A stretch of 64,000 nucleotides of DNA from Limimaricola soesokkakensis (lineage in GTDB: Bacteria > Pseudomonadota > Alphaproteobacteria > Rhodobacterales > Rhodobacteraceae). Made by a program: the position numbers and the translations under genes. Shown here in pieces: positions 50,001 through 58,807 of the stretch. The stretch is taken from contig NZ_FWFY01000002.1 of NCBI RefSeq assembly GCF_900172345.1, positions 62,001 through 126,000 of the forward strand, read 5' to 3'. Under the pieces are notes generated by a model that had not been told where the DNA came from, ran no database searches, and saw only the letters and a program-made list of their open reading frames with translations. The first letter of the stretch is position 1, and every line of letters begins with the position of its first letter.

Positions 50001-50622
50001 CGAGCGCATAGGCCAGCACCAGCCCCAAGAGAATCAGCCGCCAGAGGCCTTGCGTTTCCTCGCGGGTGAAACCGGTGACATAGGCCCCCGCCGCCAGCGT
50101 GCCCGCACCAAGCAGCAGCGCCAGAAGGTTCACCCCGAGCCCCGGGCCGAAGGGCAGCACCGTGAGCAGCAGCCCCAGCACCGTGTCGCCGAACAGGCCG
50201 CCAAGGCCGAAATTGTGGCTCCAGCCATCAGGCGGCGTCAGCGTCGCGGCGAAGACCGCGGCCAGCGCCACGACGATCGGCGCGAACATCAGCCGCGACA
50301 TTGCCCGGTCCTCGCCCCGATGCAGCGTCAGCCGCGCGCCCCAGGTCAGGAACACCAGCGGCAGCATCCAGGCGCCGCGCCCGACGATCATCACGATCGG
50401 CTGCGCCACCGAGGCGCCGAAACGCCCCAGCCAGTTCTGCACCGGCGCGTCCGAGGCCAGCATCCAGTTCGGATCATCGGGGCTGTAGGAGCCGATCATC
50501 ATCGCGACCATCAGCCCCAGGGCGATCAGCACAAGTCCGAGCAACTCCTTGCCGCGCTTTTCCAGCGCCGCTTGCGTGTTACTGTCGAAGAGCGGTTCGC
50601 GCCCCCGCGTCTGATACGCCAT
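47011..50622 (-). CDS. ftsK: DNA translocase FtsK
   Basis: FtsK (1203 residues) anchors at the septum and pumps chromosome dimers for XerCD resolution. The N-terminal region has four or five membrane helices (about 25-200). A very long Pro/Ala/Glu linker follows (about 230-670), then the alpha/beta motor with Walker [15 protein letters not shown] near residue 848, and the C-terminal gamma winged helix (about 1140-1203, [19 protein letters not shown]) that reads KOPS-like sites. The linker is longer than in many alphaproteobacteria. It is 14 bases downstream of the aminotransferase gene and so probably co-transcribed. Confidence 0.96.
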   Translation of the reverse strand: MAYQTRGREPLFDSNTQAALEKRGKELLGLVLIALGLMVAMMIGSYSPDDPNWMLASDAPVQNWLGRFGASVAQPIVMIVGRGAWMLPLVFLTWGARLTLHRGEDRAMSRLMFAPIVVALAAVFAATLTPPDGWSHNFGLGGLFGDTVLGLLLTVLPFGPGLGVNLLALLLGAGTLAAGAYVTGFTREETQGLWRLILLGLVLAYALGLRLMGRGATVSMRAAEVLRARIGDEIESRREQMRRDAAIAAEEDAAARAVPEPDQTQRVAAVVRAHAAKRMASISAAARPAPAASEAEEDEALIEDSAPARRMPPAVSRVMPRQPAPVPPAPPMTEETGWAEDGWSDDEQARGDWPEDDWSGAAPAAQDAAPARRLPPAPPGTLAAPPRPARTEEPSGGLLSRMPQLLRRTEPRETSPAAPVEPPLTAQAAAERPADDDRIRSRISDAIRARTGQNTMPPFQHGRIEPSLTRGRGPKPLMINKTPRAVAGAGLAAAGAGLAAAGQALAGQTLGAARADAAPVPRVEPPLARDMARPDPFGTMPEPQPVEAGDDVAYDATAGWPEQAAPQDDWKQMPEQALEAEPHQDWDVSAEPQWADGSEQPVEAEDWQEPEAPMSAPVAPQRPAEPPLTARREPAAPARTPAPAAPPFAAHRAEPVAARQSAPQGPAAEIARAAPQPAPVAPPSQPATPQVAYPEYEYPPLDLLMDPAAIERHHLPDAQLEENARQLESVLEDYGVKGEIVSVRPGPVVTMYELEPAPGLKASRVIGLADDIARSMSALSARVSTVPGRSVIGIELPNAKREMVALREILTARDYGDNQMKLPLALGKDIGGEPVIANLAKMPHLLIAGTTGSGKSVAINTMILSLLYKLTPEECRLIMIDPKMLELSVYDGIPHLLSPVVTDPKKAVVALKWVVGEMEERYRKMSKMGVRNIDGYNGRVRDALSKGEMFSRTVQTGFDEETGDPIFETDEFQPEVLPYIVVIVDEMADLMMVAGKEIEACIQRLAQMARASGIHLIMATQRPSVDVITGTIKANFPTRISFSVTSKIDSRTILGEQGAEQLLGMGDMLYMAGGSKITRVHGPFCSDEEVEEIVTYLKGFGPPDYVGGVVEGPDEDKSSDIDAVLGLAGGGSSTSGSDSEDALYDQAVQIVAKDRKCSTSYIQRKLAIGYNKAARLVEQMEDQGVVSSANHVGKREVLVPEVH

Positions 50623-50636
50623 TTCGCCTCGTCCTC

Positions 50637-51815
50637 TCAGTCGTAGAGACAGTCGCGGAGCGTCTCGAGCCCGCGCTGCATCTCGTTGGCCGGGGCCACC
50701 ATGGCGACCCTGACATATCCCTTGCCGGGATTTTCTCCGTTCACGTCACGCCCGAGATAGGCGCCGGGCAGTACCCGCACTCCCGTCTCGCGCCATGCCT
50801 TCAGCGCCGCCGCCTCGCCATCCGCGACCGGCAGCCACAAAAAGAACCCTGCCTCCGGCGCCGCATAGCCCGGGACATCGCCCAGTACCGCGTCCGCGAT
50901 GTCGTATTTCGCGGCATAGAGCGCGCGGTTCTCGATCACATGCGCTTCGTCCGACCACGCCTTCGCGGCTACCGCCTGCAGGGGCAGCGGCAGCGGCGCG
51001 CCCGCATAATTGCGCAGCTGCCGCATGCGGCGAATCGATTCGGGGCCTCCCGCGGCGAAGCCCGCGCGCAGGCCCGGCAGGTTCGACCGCTTGGACAGGG
51101 AGTTGAACACCACCAGACGCTCAGGATCGGCGCCCATCGCCGCGGCGACGGCCAGCGCGCCCGGCGGCGGCGTCTCGCGCCAGATCTCGGAATAGCACTC
51201 GTCGGCGAAGACCCGGAAATCATGGCGCTCGGCCAGTTCCAGCAGTCGCTTGAGATAGGCTTCCGAGGCCACCGCGCCCTGCGGGTTCGAGGGCGAGCAG
51301 AGATAGAAGATCGCGGTGCGGTCCAGCGTCTCGGGCGCGATCGCGTCCAGATCCGGCAGGAATCCGGTCTCGTGCGTGGCGGGCAGGTAGCGCGGCTCGG
51401 CACCCACGGAGAGCGCGGCCACCGCATAGACCTGGTAGAACGGGTTCGGCATCAGCACCAGCGGCGCCTGCCCGCCCTTGGCCTCGGGGCACAGCGCCAT
51501 GGCGGCGTTGTAGAGCCCCTCGCGCGTGCCATTGAGCGCCAGCAGCCGCTCGGGCGCCACGGCGATGGCATAGCGCCGCGAAATCCAGCCGGAGATCGCG
51601 CCCAAGAGCATCTCCGAGCCCTCGTTGACCGGGTACTTGCCGAATCCCGCCGCCGCCTCTGCGATGGTGGGGCCGACCCAGTCGGGATAGGGGTGCTGCG
51701 GCTCGCCGATGGTCATGGCGAGCGGCGCGCCGCCCGGCTTGTGCGAATCAAGCAGGCTCCGCAGACGCGGGAACGCGTATTCCGGTAGGTCCGAGAACCG
51801 ATCGGGGAAATCCAT
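50637..51815 (-). CDS. PLP-dependent aminotransferase, class I/II
   Basis: Fold-type I aminotransferase (392 residues). The PLP-binding Lys is in [16 protein letters not shown], the Asp of [10 protein letters not shown] holds the pyridine nitrogen, and RVAMVAP near the C-terminus carries the substrate-carboxylate Arg. Overall it resembles N-succinyldiaminopimelate aminotransferase (DapC) of lysine and cell-wall synthesis, but the YfdZ/AlaA group cannot be excluded. The ATG at 51815 follows GAGG; an upstream ATG lacks a site. It is probably the first gene of a unit with ftsK. Confidence 0.85.
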   Translation of the reverse strand: MDFPDRFSDLPEYAFPRLRSLLDSHKPGGAPLAMTIGEPQHPYPDWVGPTIAEAAAGFGKYPVNEGSEMLLGAISGWISRRYAIAVAPERLLALNGTREGLYNAAMALCPEAKGGQAPLVLMPNPFYQVYAVAALSVGAEPRYLPATHETGFLPDLDAIAPETLDRTAIFYLCSPSNPQGAVASEAYLKRLLELAERHDFRVFADECYSEIWRETPPPGALAVAAAMGADPERLVVFNSLSKRSNLPGLRAGFAAGGPESIRRMRQLRNYAGAPLPLPLQAVAAKAWSDEAHVIENRALYAAKYDIADAVLGDVPGYAAPEAGFFLWLPVADGEAAALKAWRETGVRVLPGAYLGRDVNGENPGKGYVRVAMVAPANEMQRGLETLRDCLYD

Positions 51816-51939
51816 CGCTGCCTCATGAACGGGGGTCATGCCAGTGCCCCTCTTGCCACGAAACTACCCGCGCGGGCAGGACGATGTCCAGCTTTCGCCC
51901 CCTGCCCGCCCCGCATGTGTCTTTCGGGTCAGGGCTCTG

Positions 51940-53280
51940 TCAGGCGAGGGCCGCCTCGACCGCCGCCGCCAGACGCCACAACGCTGCGTCCCGCCCCGCT
52001 GCGCCGTTCAGCAACAGCCCGCAGCCCGGATCGCCGAAAGGCAGCGCCGCCGAGCATAGCCCCATCAGATTGGCCAGCCGCGTGTTCCGCAAGGTCTTGA
52101 GGTTGGTGAGGCGGAAAGCCTCGGCGTCCTCGAGGAGCGGCGCGACCTTGGGAGGCGTGATCGCCACGCCTGGGCAGATCACCGCGTCGAACCCCGCCGT
52201 CGCGGCCCGGAAATCGCGGCGCAGCGCGTGCAGACGGTCCCAGCCGGCGATCCAGTCGGCGGCCGACACCCCCTGCCCCGCGCTGACCCGGTCGAGAATC
52301 GGCGGGTAGAGCGCATTCCTGTCGGCCTCGATCCGCTCGCGCCACCAGGCCCAGGCCTCGGCGGTATAGAGCGCGCCCGACAGGTCATAGGCCTCCCCCA
52401 GCGCCGGATGCGCGCGCCGCGTGATCACGGCGCCTGCGGTATCGAGCCGCGACAGCGCCGCATCGAAGCTGCGCGACACGGCAGGCTCCAGCCCCTCCAT
52501 CACCACCGTGTCGATCACCAGAAGACGCCGTCCCTCGAGCCCGGCCCCGCGCAGATCGGCCGAAGGCCCGCCCAGCGCCGCGAGGGCGATATTGGCGTCC
52601 TCGACGCTGCGCGCCAGCGGGCCGATGGTATCGAATCGAGCACAGAGCGGCACTGCGCCCGCGAGCGGCAGCGCCCCGTGGGTCGGCTTGAGCCCGACGA
52701 GCCCGTTCCAGACCGACGGCACCCGCACCGAACCGCCGGTGTCGGAGCCGATGGCCAGCGGTGCCAGCCCGTGCGCCACCGAGGCCGCCGCGCCGGAGGA
52801 GGAGCCGCCAGGCGCGGCCTCGGGGTCGAAGATGTTGGGTGGCGTCGCAGTGCGCGGGTTGATCCCGAGCCCCGAGAAGGCGATTTCGGTCATGTGGGTT
52901 TTGCCGAGGCAGACCATCCCGGCGGCGCTGGCGCGCGCCAGCACCTCGGCGTCGCGGTCGGGCACGCGCCCCGTCATTAGCCGGGTGCCCGCCTCGGTCG
53001 CCACGCCGGCGCTGTCGAACAGGTCCTTCCAGCTCACCGGCACCCCGTCGAGCGGGCCGCGCCTGCGCCCCATCCGGGCCCTTTCGCGCGCCGCCTCGGC
53101 CTCGGCGATGGCGCGCTCGGGCGTCAGCCGGGCATAGATCCGCGCGGCGGCGGGATGCGCTTCGGCGGCATCGAGAAAGCTTTGGGCCAGCGCGACCGGG
53201 TCGATGTCGCCCGCCGCGATGCCGCGCCCCAGCGCCGCCGCGCCCATCCGCCGCCATTCGTCCATCGCCGCCTCCGCCAT
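51940..53280 (-). CDS. Amidase signature enzyme
   Basis: Amidase (446 residues) with the Ser-cisSer-Lys triad K85 (VSWKDLFD), S160 (GGSSSGAAA) and nucleophile S184 (SDTGGSVRVPS), with the standard 24-residue spacing between the two serines. It hydrolyses an unidentified amide; it is not clearly a GatA because no gatB or gatC is nearby and the sequence is shorter. Two starts are possible, 53280 and 53265; the second has GGAGG five bases before it. It is 124 bases from the aminotransferase. Confidence 0.85.
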   Translation of the reverse strand: MAEAAMDEWRRMGAAALGRGIAAGDIDPVALAQSFLDAAEAHPAAARIYARLTPERAIAEAEAARERARMGRRRGPLDGVPVSWKDLFDSAGVATEAGTRLMTGRVPDRDAEVLARASAAGMVCLGKTHMTEIAFSGLGINPRTATPPNIFDPEAAPGGSSSGAAASVAHGLAPLAIGSDTGGSVRVPSVWNGLVGLKPTHGALPLAGAVPLCARFDTIGPLARSVEDANIALAALGGPSADLRGAGLEGRRLLVIDTVVMEGLEPAVSRSFDAALSRLDTAGAVITRRAHPALGEAYDLSGALYTAEAWAWWRERIEADRNALYPPILDRVSAGQGVSAADWIAGWDRLHALRRDFRAATAGFDAVICPGVAITPPKVAPLLEDAEAFRLTNLKTLRNTRLANLMGLCSAALPFGDPGCGLLLNGAAGRDAALWRLAAAVEAALA

Positions 53281-53358
53281 ATCCCGCCTTGATCGGGCGC
53301 GAGGCTAGCGGCGCCGGGGCGCATGGACAATCCCGCCCCCCGCCCCATAGTCAGCCCC

Positions 53359-54570
53359 ATGAACCAAGACAGCGACATCCTCATCGCGGGCGGCGGCCTC
53401 AACGGCCCGGTGCTCGCCCTCGCCCTCGCCCGGGCCGGGTTCTCGGTGACCCTCGTGGACGCGGCCGCCCCCGCCGCCCGCCTCGCCCGTTTTGACGGGC
53501 GCGCCTATGCCATCGCCGCAAGCTCGCGGCGGATGCTGGCGCGGCTGGGCTTGTGGGATCAGCTGGCACCGCAGGCGCAGGAGATGGTCGAGATCAAGGT
53601 CACCGACGGGCGCGCCGGCGAAGGTCCCTCCGCCTGGTGGCTGCATTTCGATTCGGCCGAGATCGAGGAAGGCCCGATGGGCCACATGGTCGAGGACCGG
53701 CACCTGCGATCGGCTCTCGCCGCGGCGCTGAAGGCGACGCAAGGCGTCACCCTGCGCGCTCCGGCCAAGGTGGTCGCGCAGGAGACCTCGGCGGGCGGGG
53801 TATCCGTCACGCTCGATTCGGGCGAGGTACTGCGCGCCGGGCTGCTCGTGGGCTGCGACGGCCGCGCCAGCGGCACCGCCGCGCGGGCCGGGATCAGGCG
53901 CAACGGCTGGGGCTATGGCCAGAGCGCGGTGACCTGCGCGGTCGAGCACGAATTGCCGCACAAGGGCATCGCACACCAGTTCTTCATGCCCGGGGGGCCG
54001 CTGGCGATCCTGCCGCTGACCGGCCGGCGCAGCTCGCTGGTCTGGAGCGAGCGCACCCCGCGCGCCGAGCGTCTCGCGGCAATGCCTGAGGCGGAATTCC
54101 TCGACGCGCTGCGTCCCGCCTTCGGCAATTTCTTGGGCGAGATCGGTCTGGTGGGCAGTCGCGGGCGGTTTCCGCTGGGTCTCAGCCTCGCGGAGCGCTT
54201 CACCGCCCGACGCGTGGCGCTTGTAGGAGACGCGGCGCACGGGTTGCACCCGGTCGCGGGGCAAGGCCTCAATGCCGGGCTGCGCGACGTCGCGGCGCTG
54301 GCCGAGGTGCTGAGCGAAGCCCGCAAGCATGGCGAAGATGCGGGCAGCGCCCTCGTGCTCGACCGCTATGCACGGTGGCGGCGCTTCGACACCACGGTGC
54401 TGGCCGCCACGACCGACCTCACCACGCGGCTGTTCTCGAACGACAACCCGCTGCTGCGGCTGGCGCGCGATGCCGGGCTCGGCGCGATCAATGCCGTGGC
54501 ACCGCTGCGCCGCGCGATGATCCGCGAGGCGGCAGGGCTGACCGGGGAATTGCCGCCGCTGATGCGTTGA
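53359..54570 (+). CDS. UbiH/UbiF/VisC-family FAD hydroxylase
   Basis: Flavin monooxygenase (403 residues) of the ubiquinone biosynthesis family. The dinucleotide fold is DILIAGGGLNGPVLALALA, and the FAD-binding GDAAHGLHPVAGQGLNAG lies near residue 290. It probably hydroxylates a prenylated benzene ring at the inner membrane; which ring carbon (UbiH, UbiI, UbiF or UbiL-like) cannot be stated. The start lacks a clear ribosome-binding site; the alternative ATG 36 bases upstream would add PAPRPIVSP. Divergent from the amidase. Confidence 0.9.
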   Translation: MNQDSDILIAGGGLNGPVLALALARAGFSVTLVDAAAPAARLARFDGRAYAIAASSRRMLARLGLWDQLAPQAQEMVEIKVTDGRAGEGPSAWWLHFDSAEIEEGPMGHMVEDRHLRSALAAALKATQGVTLRAPAKVVAQETSAGGVSVTLDSGEVLRAGLLVGCDGRASGTAARAGIRRNGWGYGQSAVTCAVEHELPHKGIAHQFFMPGGPLAILPLTGRRSSLVWSERTPRAERLAAMPEAEFLDALRPAFGNFLGEIGLVGSRGRFPLGLSLAERFTARRVALVGDAAHGLHPVAGQGLNAGLRDVAALAEVLSEARKHGEDAGSALVLDRYARWRRFDTTVLAATTDLTTRLFSNDNPLLRLARDAGLGAINAVAPLRRAMIREAAGLTGELPPLMR

Positions 54571-54582
54571 GGCGCGGCGGGC

Positions 54583-54852
54583 TCAGTCGAGCGGGCGCGC
54601 CTCGTCGGCCAGCATCACCGGGATGCCGCCCCGGATCGGATAGGCAAGATTGGCGGCCCGGCTCACCAGTTCCTGCCGCTCCGCGTCGTAGCTGAGCGGA
54701 GCTTGGGTCTGCGGACAGACCAGCGCCTCAAGCATGCGCCGGTCAAAGGCGGCCCGGCCCGCGCGCGGATCCGGCTCGGGATCGGGCAGCGGATCGATCG
54801 GCGGGACCGGTCGGGGCGGCGTGTCGGGCGGCAGGTTCGGATCGTCGCTCAT
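54583..54852 (-). CDS. Trm112 family protein with Pro-rich N-terminus
   Basis: 89 residues. The C-terminal 50 residues form the Trm112/UPF0434 fold: [36 protein letters not shown] and [11 protein letters not shown]. The N-terminal 40 residues are an unusual Pro/Asp-rich extension ([17 protein letters not shown]). In eukaryotes Trm112 activates methyltransferases; bacterial versions are poorly understood. Its ATG overlaps the LON-domain gene by four bases (ATGA), so the two are coupled. Only one Cys remains in the zinc-ribbon position. Confidence 0.85.
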   Translation of the reverse strand: MSDDPNLPPDTPPRPVPPIDPLPDPEPDPRAGRAAFDRRMLEALVCPQTQAPLSYDAERQELVSRAANLAYPIRGGIPVMLADEARPLD

Positions 54853-55490
54853 TGCATTCTTTCCTCGCCCGAGCCGCCGCGCAGGGCGAACTCGATCAGC
54901 GTCACCAAGGTCTCGCGCCGGCCCGGCAGGTCCGGCGCTTCGAGCAGCGCTTGGCGCTCCTCGCAATCGAAGGGGCAGAGCATCGAGAGTGAATTGATCA
55001 GCAACTCGTCCTCGGCCTCGCGCAGGTTTTCCCAGTCGGTCTGGAGCCCCTGCTCGTCGAAGAACCGGGCGAGCAGCTTCAGGAAATGATCCCGCCGCAT
55101 CCCCGGGTCGGCCTCGACCGCACCGCGGTCGCGCTCGAAGCCGGACCAGTCCACGGCGCAGCGGCGATAGGGCGTGAAGCCCTCGACCTCGCGGCGGATC
55201 CTGAAACGCGACACCCCCGCGAGGGTGATCATGTAGCGCCCGTCCTCGGTCTCGGAAAAGGCGGTGAGCCGCCCGGCGCATCCAATGTCGTGCAGCCGCA
55301 TCTCGCCCGACGGGGTCTCGTAGGGCTGGATCATCCCGATCAGCCGCTCCGGCGTCTTCATCACGTCCTCGACCATGGCGAGGTAACGCGGCTCGAAGAT
55401 GTGCAGCGGCAGCCGGGCGCGCGGCAAGAGCAGCGCCCCCGGAAGCGGGAAGACCGGAATGGTGTCGGGGAGGTCCGCGCCAGTGATCAT
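54849..55490 (-). CDS. LON substrate-binding domain protein
   Basis: 213-residue stand-alone LON N-terminal domain without protease parts. Characteristic pieces are [56 protein letters not shown] and [13 protein letters not shown]. It is probably cytosolic and linked to protein quality control. It lies between Trm112 (overlapping) and the CnoX gene, which begins 28 bases upstream, so the three form one unit. Confidence 0.9.
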   Translation of the reverse strand: MITGADLPDTIPVFPLPGALLLPRARLPLHIFEPRYLAMVEDVMKTPERLIGMIQPYETPSGEMRLHDIGCAGRLTAFSETEDGRYMITLAGVSRFRIRREVEGFTPYRRCAVDWSGFERDRGAVEADPGMRRDHFLKLLARFFDEQGLQTDWENLREAEDELLINSLSMLCPFDCEERQALLEAPDLPGRRETLVTLIEFALRGGSGEERMQ

Positions 55491-55517
55491 GAAAGGCGAC
55501 CTAGCCTGCTGGGCCCC

Positions 55518-56435
55518 TCAGGCAAATATCATCGATGAGAGCTTGCGCCGACCCGCGAGCGCGATCGGATCCTTTGCGGGCAGCGCCTCGAAAATGGTGA
55601 AGAGCTGGGTCTTGGCCGCGCCCTCGTTCCACTCGCGGTCGCGACGGAAGATCTCGAGAAGCTGCTCCACCGCCTCGGCGGTCTCGCCCTTGGCATGCAG
55701 CGCGGTGGCGAGGTCGTAACGCGCCTGCAGGTCGCCCGGTTCGGCCTCGACCCGGCCACGCAGCTCGGCCACGGGACCGGCATTGCTAGCCTGCTTGGCC
55801 AGCGCGATCTGCGCATGCGCCGCGTCCAGTTCGGGCGTCCGGGCGATCTCGGCCGGGGCACCGTTGAGGATCGCCTCGGCCTGCTCGACCTGATCCAGCG
55901 CCAGATGCGCGCGCACGAGGCCGGCATAGGCGGCGGCGTTCTTGCCATCCTCCTGCAGGATCGCGCCGAACACCTCGGCCGCGCCGGTGGCATCGCCCTC
56001 GTCGAGCATCGTCTCGGCCGCCTCGATCGCCTCCGACAGGCCGCCATCCTCTTCGCCGCCGCCCAGAGCGACGAGCTTCTGCACGAACTTGTCGATTTCC
56101 GATCCGGGCAGCGCGCCCTGGAATCCGTCGACCGGCTGACCCTGCCAGAAGGCATAGACGGTGGGAATCGACTGCACCTGAAGCTGGCCCGCATAGGCCT
56201 GGTTCCGATCGACGTCGATCTTGACCATCTTCACCTTGCCGCCGGCCTTGGTCACGGCCGCCTCGAGCGCCGGGCCCAGCGTCTTGCACGGCCCGCACCA
56301 CGGCGCCCAGAAATCGACGATCACCGGCACCGTCTTCGAGGTCTCGACCACGTCCTGCATGAAGGTGGCGTCGGAGCCCTCGCGGATCAGGTCGTCCTTG
56401 GGGGCGGCGGGGGCGCTGTCGTTGAGACCGAGCAT
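55518..56435 (-). CDS. cnoX: CnoX/YbbN-like thioredoxin-TPR protein
   Basis: Co-chaperedoxin (305 residues): a thioredoxin domain (about 15-120) followed by tetratricopeptide repeats (about 130-290) that bind unfolded proteins. The active site is a complete WC47GPC50 pair, so a redox function is possible, unlike E. coli YbbN where one Cys is missing. AGGAG eight bases upstream fixes the start. It is the first gene of the CnoX-LON-Trm112 unit. Its role is to protect folding intermediates during oxidative stress and hand them to GroEL or DnaK, as known in other bacteria. Confidence 0.93.
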   Translation of the reverse strand: MLGLNDSAPAAPKDDLIREGSDATFMQDVVETSKTVPVIVDFWAPWCGPCKTLGPALEAAVTKAGGKVKMVKIDVDRNQAYAGQLQVQSIPTVYAFWQGQPVDGFQGALPGSEIDKFVQKLVALGGGEEDGGLSEAIEAAETMLDEGDATGAAEVFGAILQEDGKNAAAYAGLVRAHLALDQVEQAEAILNGAPAEIARTPELDAAHAQIALAKQASNAGPVAELRGRVEAEPGDLQARYDLATALHAKGETAEAVEQLLEIFRRDREWNEGAAKTQLFTIFEALPAKDPIALAGRRKLSSMIFA

Positions 56436-56520
56436 GTGAAGCTCCTGCTGCTGTTTGCGGCCCTGTGCGGGCGATGTTCAGAGGTGAGTATATGTGCGCG
56501 GAGACGCGCCGCGCCAAGCC

Positions 56521-57309
56521 CTAGAGGTCGAAGCTGGCGAAGACCGGGGCGTGGTCAGAGGGCTTGTCCCAGCCGCGTGCCGATTTCAGAACCCGGCTGC
56601 CATGCCCTGCCTTGGCGATGTCGGACGTGGCCCAGACATGATCGAGCCTGCGACCGCGATTCGCTGCCTCCCAGTCCTTGGCGCGGTAGGACCACCAGGA
56701 ATAGAGCTGGCCCTCCGGGATGTCCTGCCGGGTCACGTCGACCCAATCGCCGCTGTCCTGCACCTGCGCGAGGTGCTCGACCTCGACCGGCGTATGGCTG
56801 ACCACCTTCAAGAGCTGCTTGTGGCTCCAGACGTCGTCCTCGCGCGGGGCAATGTTGAGATCGCCCACGAGGATCGCGCGCTCGGGCCGGTTGGCGTGAA
56901 AATCGTCGCGCATATGGGTGAGGTAGTCGAGCTTCTGGCCGAACTTCTCGTTCTTCTCGCGATCCGGCTCGTCACCGCCCGCAGGAACATAGAAATTGTG
57001 GATCGTCACGCCGTTTTCCAGCCGCCCGGCGATGTGGCGGGCGTGGCCGAGCTGCGCATGATCATGCGCCGCGACCTCTTCGATCGGCAGGCGCGACAGG
57101 ATGGCGACACCGTTATAGCCCTTTTGGCCGCGCGCGATCATGTGGTCGTAGCCCAGTGCGCGGAACGCCTCGAGCGGGATCTTCTCGACCGGGCTCTTGC
57201 ATTCCTGCAGGCACAGAACGTCGGGCCCCTCCTCCTGCAGAAGGCGGGTCACCAGCGTTTCGCGCAGGCGGACCGAGTTGATGTTCCAGGTGCAAAGCGT
57301 GAAGGGCAT
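56521..57309 (-). CDS. xth: Exodeoxyribonuclease III
   Basis: ExoIII (262 residues), an AP endonuclease and 3'-repair exonuclease. The EEP-fold motifs are LCTWNINSVRLR, LQECKSP with the metal-binding Glu, NFYVPAGGDEPD, LVGDLNIAP, RLDHVWAT and the C-terminal SDHAPVFASF with the catalytic His. GGAGA upstream. It is separated by 85 bases from cnoX. Confidence 0.96.
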   Translation of the reverse strand: MPFTLCTWNINSVRLRETLVTRLLQEEGPDVLCLQECKSPVEKIPLEAFRALGYDHMIARGQKGYNGVAILSRLPIEEVAAHDHAQLGHARHIAGRLENGVTIHNFYVPAGGDEPDREKNEKFGQKLDYLTHMRDDFHANRPERAILVGDLNIAPREDDVWSHKQLLKVVSHTPVEVEHLAQVQDSGDWVDVTRQDIPEGQLYSWWSYRAKDWEAANRGRRLDHVWATSDIAKAGHGSRVLKSARGWDKPSDHAPVFASFDL

Positions 57310-57407
57310 GCGCGGTCTCCGGCTGTCGGGCCGGGCCTGCCTAGCCTCTCGCGGCGCCGAAGGCCACCCGCCGCCGCTGCACCGGATTCACGCTCGGACA
57401 GCGCGGC

Positions 57408-57731
57408 TCAGGGCTGGATCGTATAGCTCTCGGCCGCGCAGACATCGACACGGTCGGGTACCACGGCGCCGTCCGAGAACATCATCAGCAGGTCGTAGAG
57501 GCATTCCGACACGTTGCGGATGGTGACGTCGGCATTGCTTCCCGACGGCACGACGTATTCGCCCAGCAGGTCGTCACGCCAGTACTGGTCCGTCACCGGA
57601 GAGGCGAAGAGCCGCATCAGATCCACCCCCGAGCGATTGCGCACCCGCAGCGTCTCGGTCTCGGCCAGAACGGCAGTGCCGAGAAGCGGGATCAGCGCGA
57701 TGGCGAAGGCGAAAGGGCGAAAAACGGACAT
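57408..57731 (-). CDS. Small exported protein of unknown function
   Basis: 107 residues, with a signal peptide (about 1-23, cleavage near VLA-E). The mature domain of about 84 residues contains two cysteines (NVSECLYDLL and RVDVCAAESY), probably paired, and an RVRNRSGVDLM start resembling a small beta-sandwich. AGGAG eight bases upstream. It stands alone between xth and a response-regulator terminator. No family recognised; a periplasmic structural or binding protein is the best guess. Confidence 0.7.
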   Translation of the reverse strand: MSVFRPFAFAIALIPLLGTAVLAETETLRVRNRSGVDLMRLFASPVTDQYWRDDLLGEYVVPSGSNADVTIRNVSECLYDLLMMFSDGAVVPDRVDVCAAESYTIQP

Positions 57732-57850
57732 CGGGCAACTCCTGTCGGTACATGTCCAGCCTAGCCCCTCGGCTGCGCCGACCCCAGAGGCGTTTCGTCC
57801 CGCTCACGCCAGCGCGACCGGAATTCTGCCAAGATCCTTCGATTGCACAG

Positions 57851-57875
57851 AAAAAAGCCGGGCACCGGGCCCGGC
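57851..57875 (-). terminator. Intrinsic terminator after the response regulator
   Basis: 6-bp stem (57857-57862 with 57870-57875), 7-nt loop, followed on the minus strand by six U (57851-57856). It is 89 bases past the regulator stop. Confidence 0.8.
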
Positions 57876-57963
57876 CAAGTCCAACAGGGAGGTATGTGGC
57901 GTGACCCCGCCACGGGGGCTTCGGCATGGCAACGCGCGGCCTTGGGATCGGTTCCCGCCGCGC

Positions 57964-58650
57964 TCAGGCCACGAGCCGATATCCCCCCGATTCCGTAACC
58001 AGAAGCCGCGCATTCGAAGGATCGGGTTCGATCTTCTGGCGCAGCCGGTAGATGTGGGTTTCGAGCGTGTGCGTGGTCACGCCCGCGTTGTAGCCCCAGA
58101 CCTCGTGCAGCAGCACGTCGCGCGGCACCACACCCTCGGAGGCCCGATACAGGAACTTGAGGATGTTAGTTTCCTTCTCGGTCAGCCGGATCTTGCGATC
58201 ATCCTCGGCCACGAGCAGCTTCTGTGCCGGGCGGAAGCTGTAGGGCCCGAGCTGGAACACCGCGTCCTCGGACTGCTCGTGGGTGCGCAGCTGCGCCCGG
58301 ATCCGTGCCAGGAGAACCGGGAACTTGAACGGCTTGGTGATGTAGTCGTTGGCGCCGGCGTCGAGGCCGAGGATGGTATCGCTGTCGCTGTCATGGCCGG
58401 TCAAAATCAGGATCGGGCATTTCACGCCCTGCTTGCGCATGACCCGGCACAGCTCTCGGCCATCGGTATCGGGCAGGCCGACATCGAGGATCACCAGATC
58501 GAACAGCCCGGCCTTCACCTGCGCCATCGCCTCGTGGCCGTTTCCGGCTTCGAAGACGTCGAAATCCTCGGTCATGACGAGCTGTTCGCTCAGCGCCTCG
58601 CGCAGGTCGTCTTCGTCATCCACCAGCAGGATCTTCTTCACTTGTGCCAT
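57964..58650 (-). CDS. OmpR/PhoB-family response regulator
   Basis: 228 residues: a receiver domain (1-115) with phospho-acceptor D56 (ILDVGLPDTDG), acidic pocket D11/D12 and K in YITKPFKF; then a winged-helix DNA-binding domain (about 130-228) with ETNILKFLYRASEG and THTLETHIYRLRQKIEPDP. No histidine kinase is adjacent, so it is an orphan regulator. GGAGG seven bases upstream sets the start at MAQVKKILL; the frame is open upstream by ten more codons. It is divergent from ribA with 157 bases between them. Confidence 0.92.
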   Translation of the reverse strand: MAQVKKILLVDDEDDLREALSEQLVMTEDFDVFEAGNGHEAMAQVKAGLFDLVILDVGLPDTDGRELCRVMRKQGVKCPILILTGHDSDSDTILGLDAGANDYITKPFKFPVLLARIRAQLRTHEQSEDAVFQLGPYSFRPAQKLLVAEDDRKIRLTEKETNILKFLYRASEGVVPRDVLLHEVWGYNAGVTTHTLETHIYRLRQKIEPDPSNARLLVTESGGYRLVA

Positions 58651-58807
58651 ATCGACGCCTCCATGACCTTCCGGCTCCACACATGTGTAACGATCACGTG
58701 TGGCTCAAGTTTCGTGGCAATCTCTCACGCCGAGTTGTCGCGCCCGGGGGAAATGTTACAGTCGCCTCCCGCGCCGGGATCGCCCGGCCTTCCGCAAGGA
58801 TGCGAAC

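Noticed and set aside
58651-58807. FMN riboswitch upstream of ribA
   Set aside because: The 157-base divergent gap is short and I could not find the conserved RFN-element segments.
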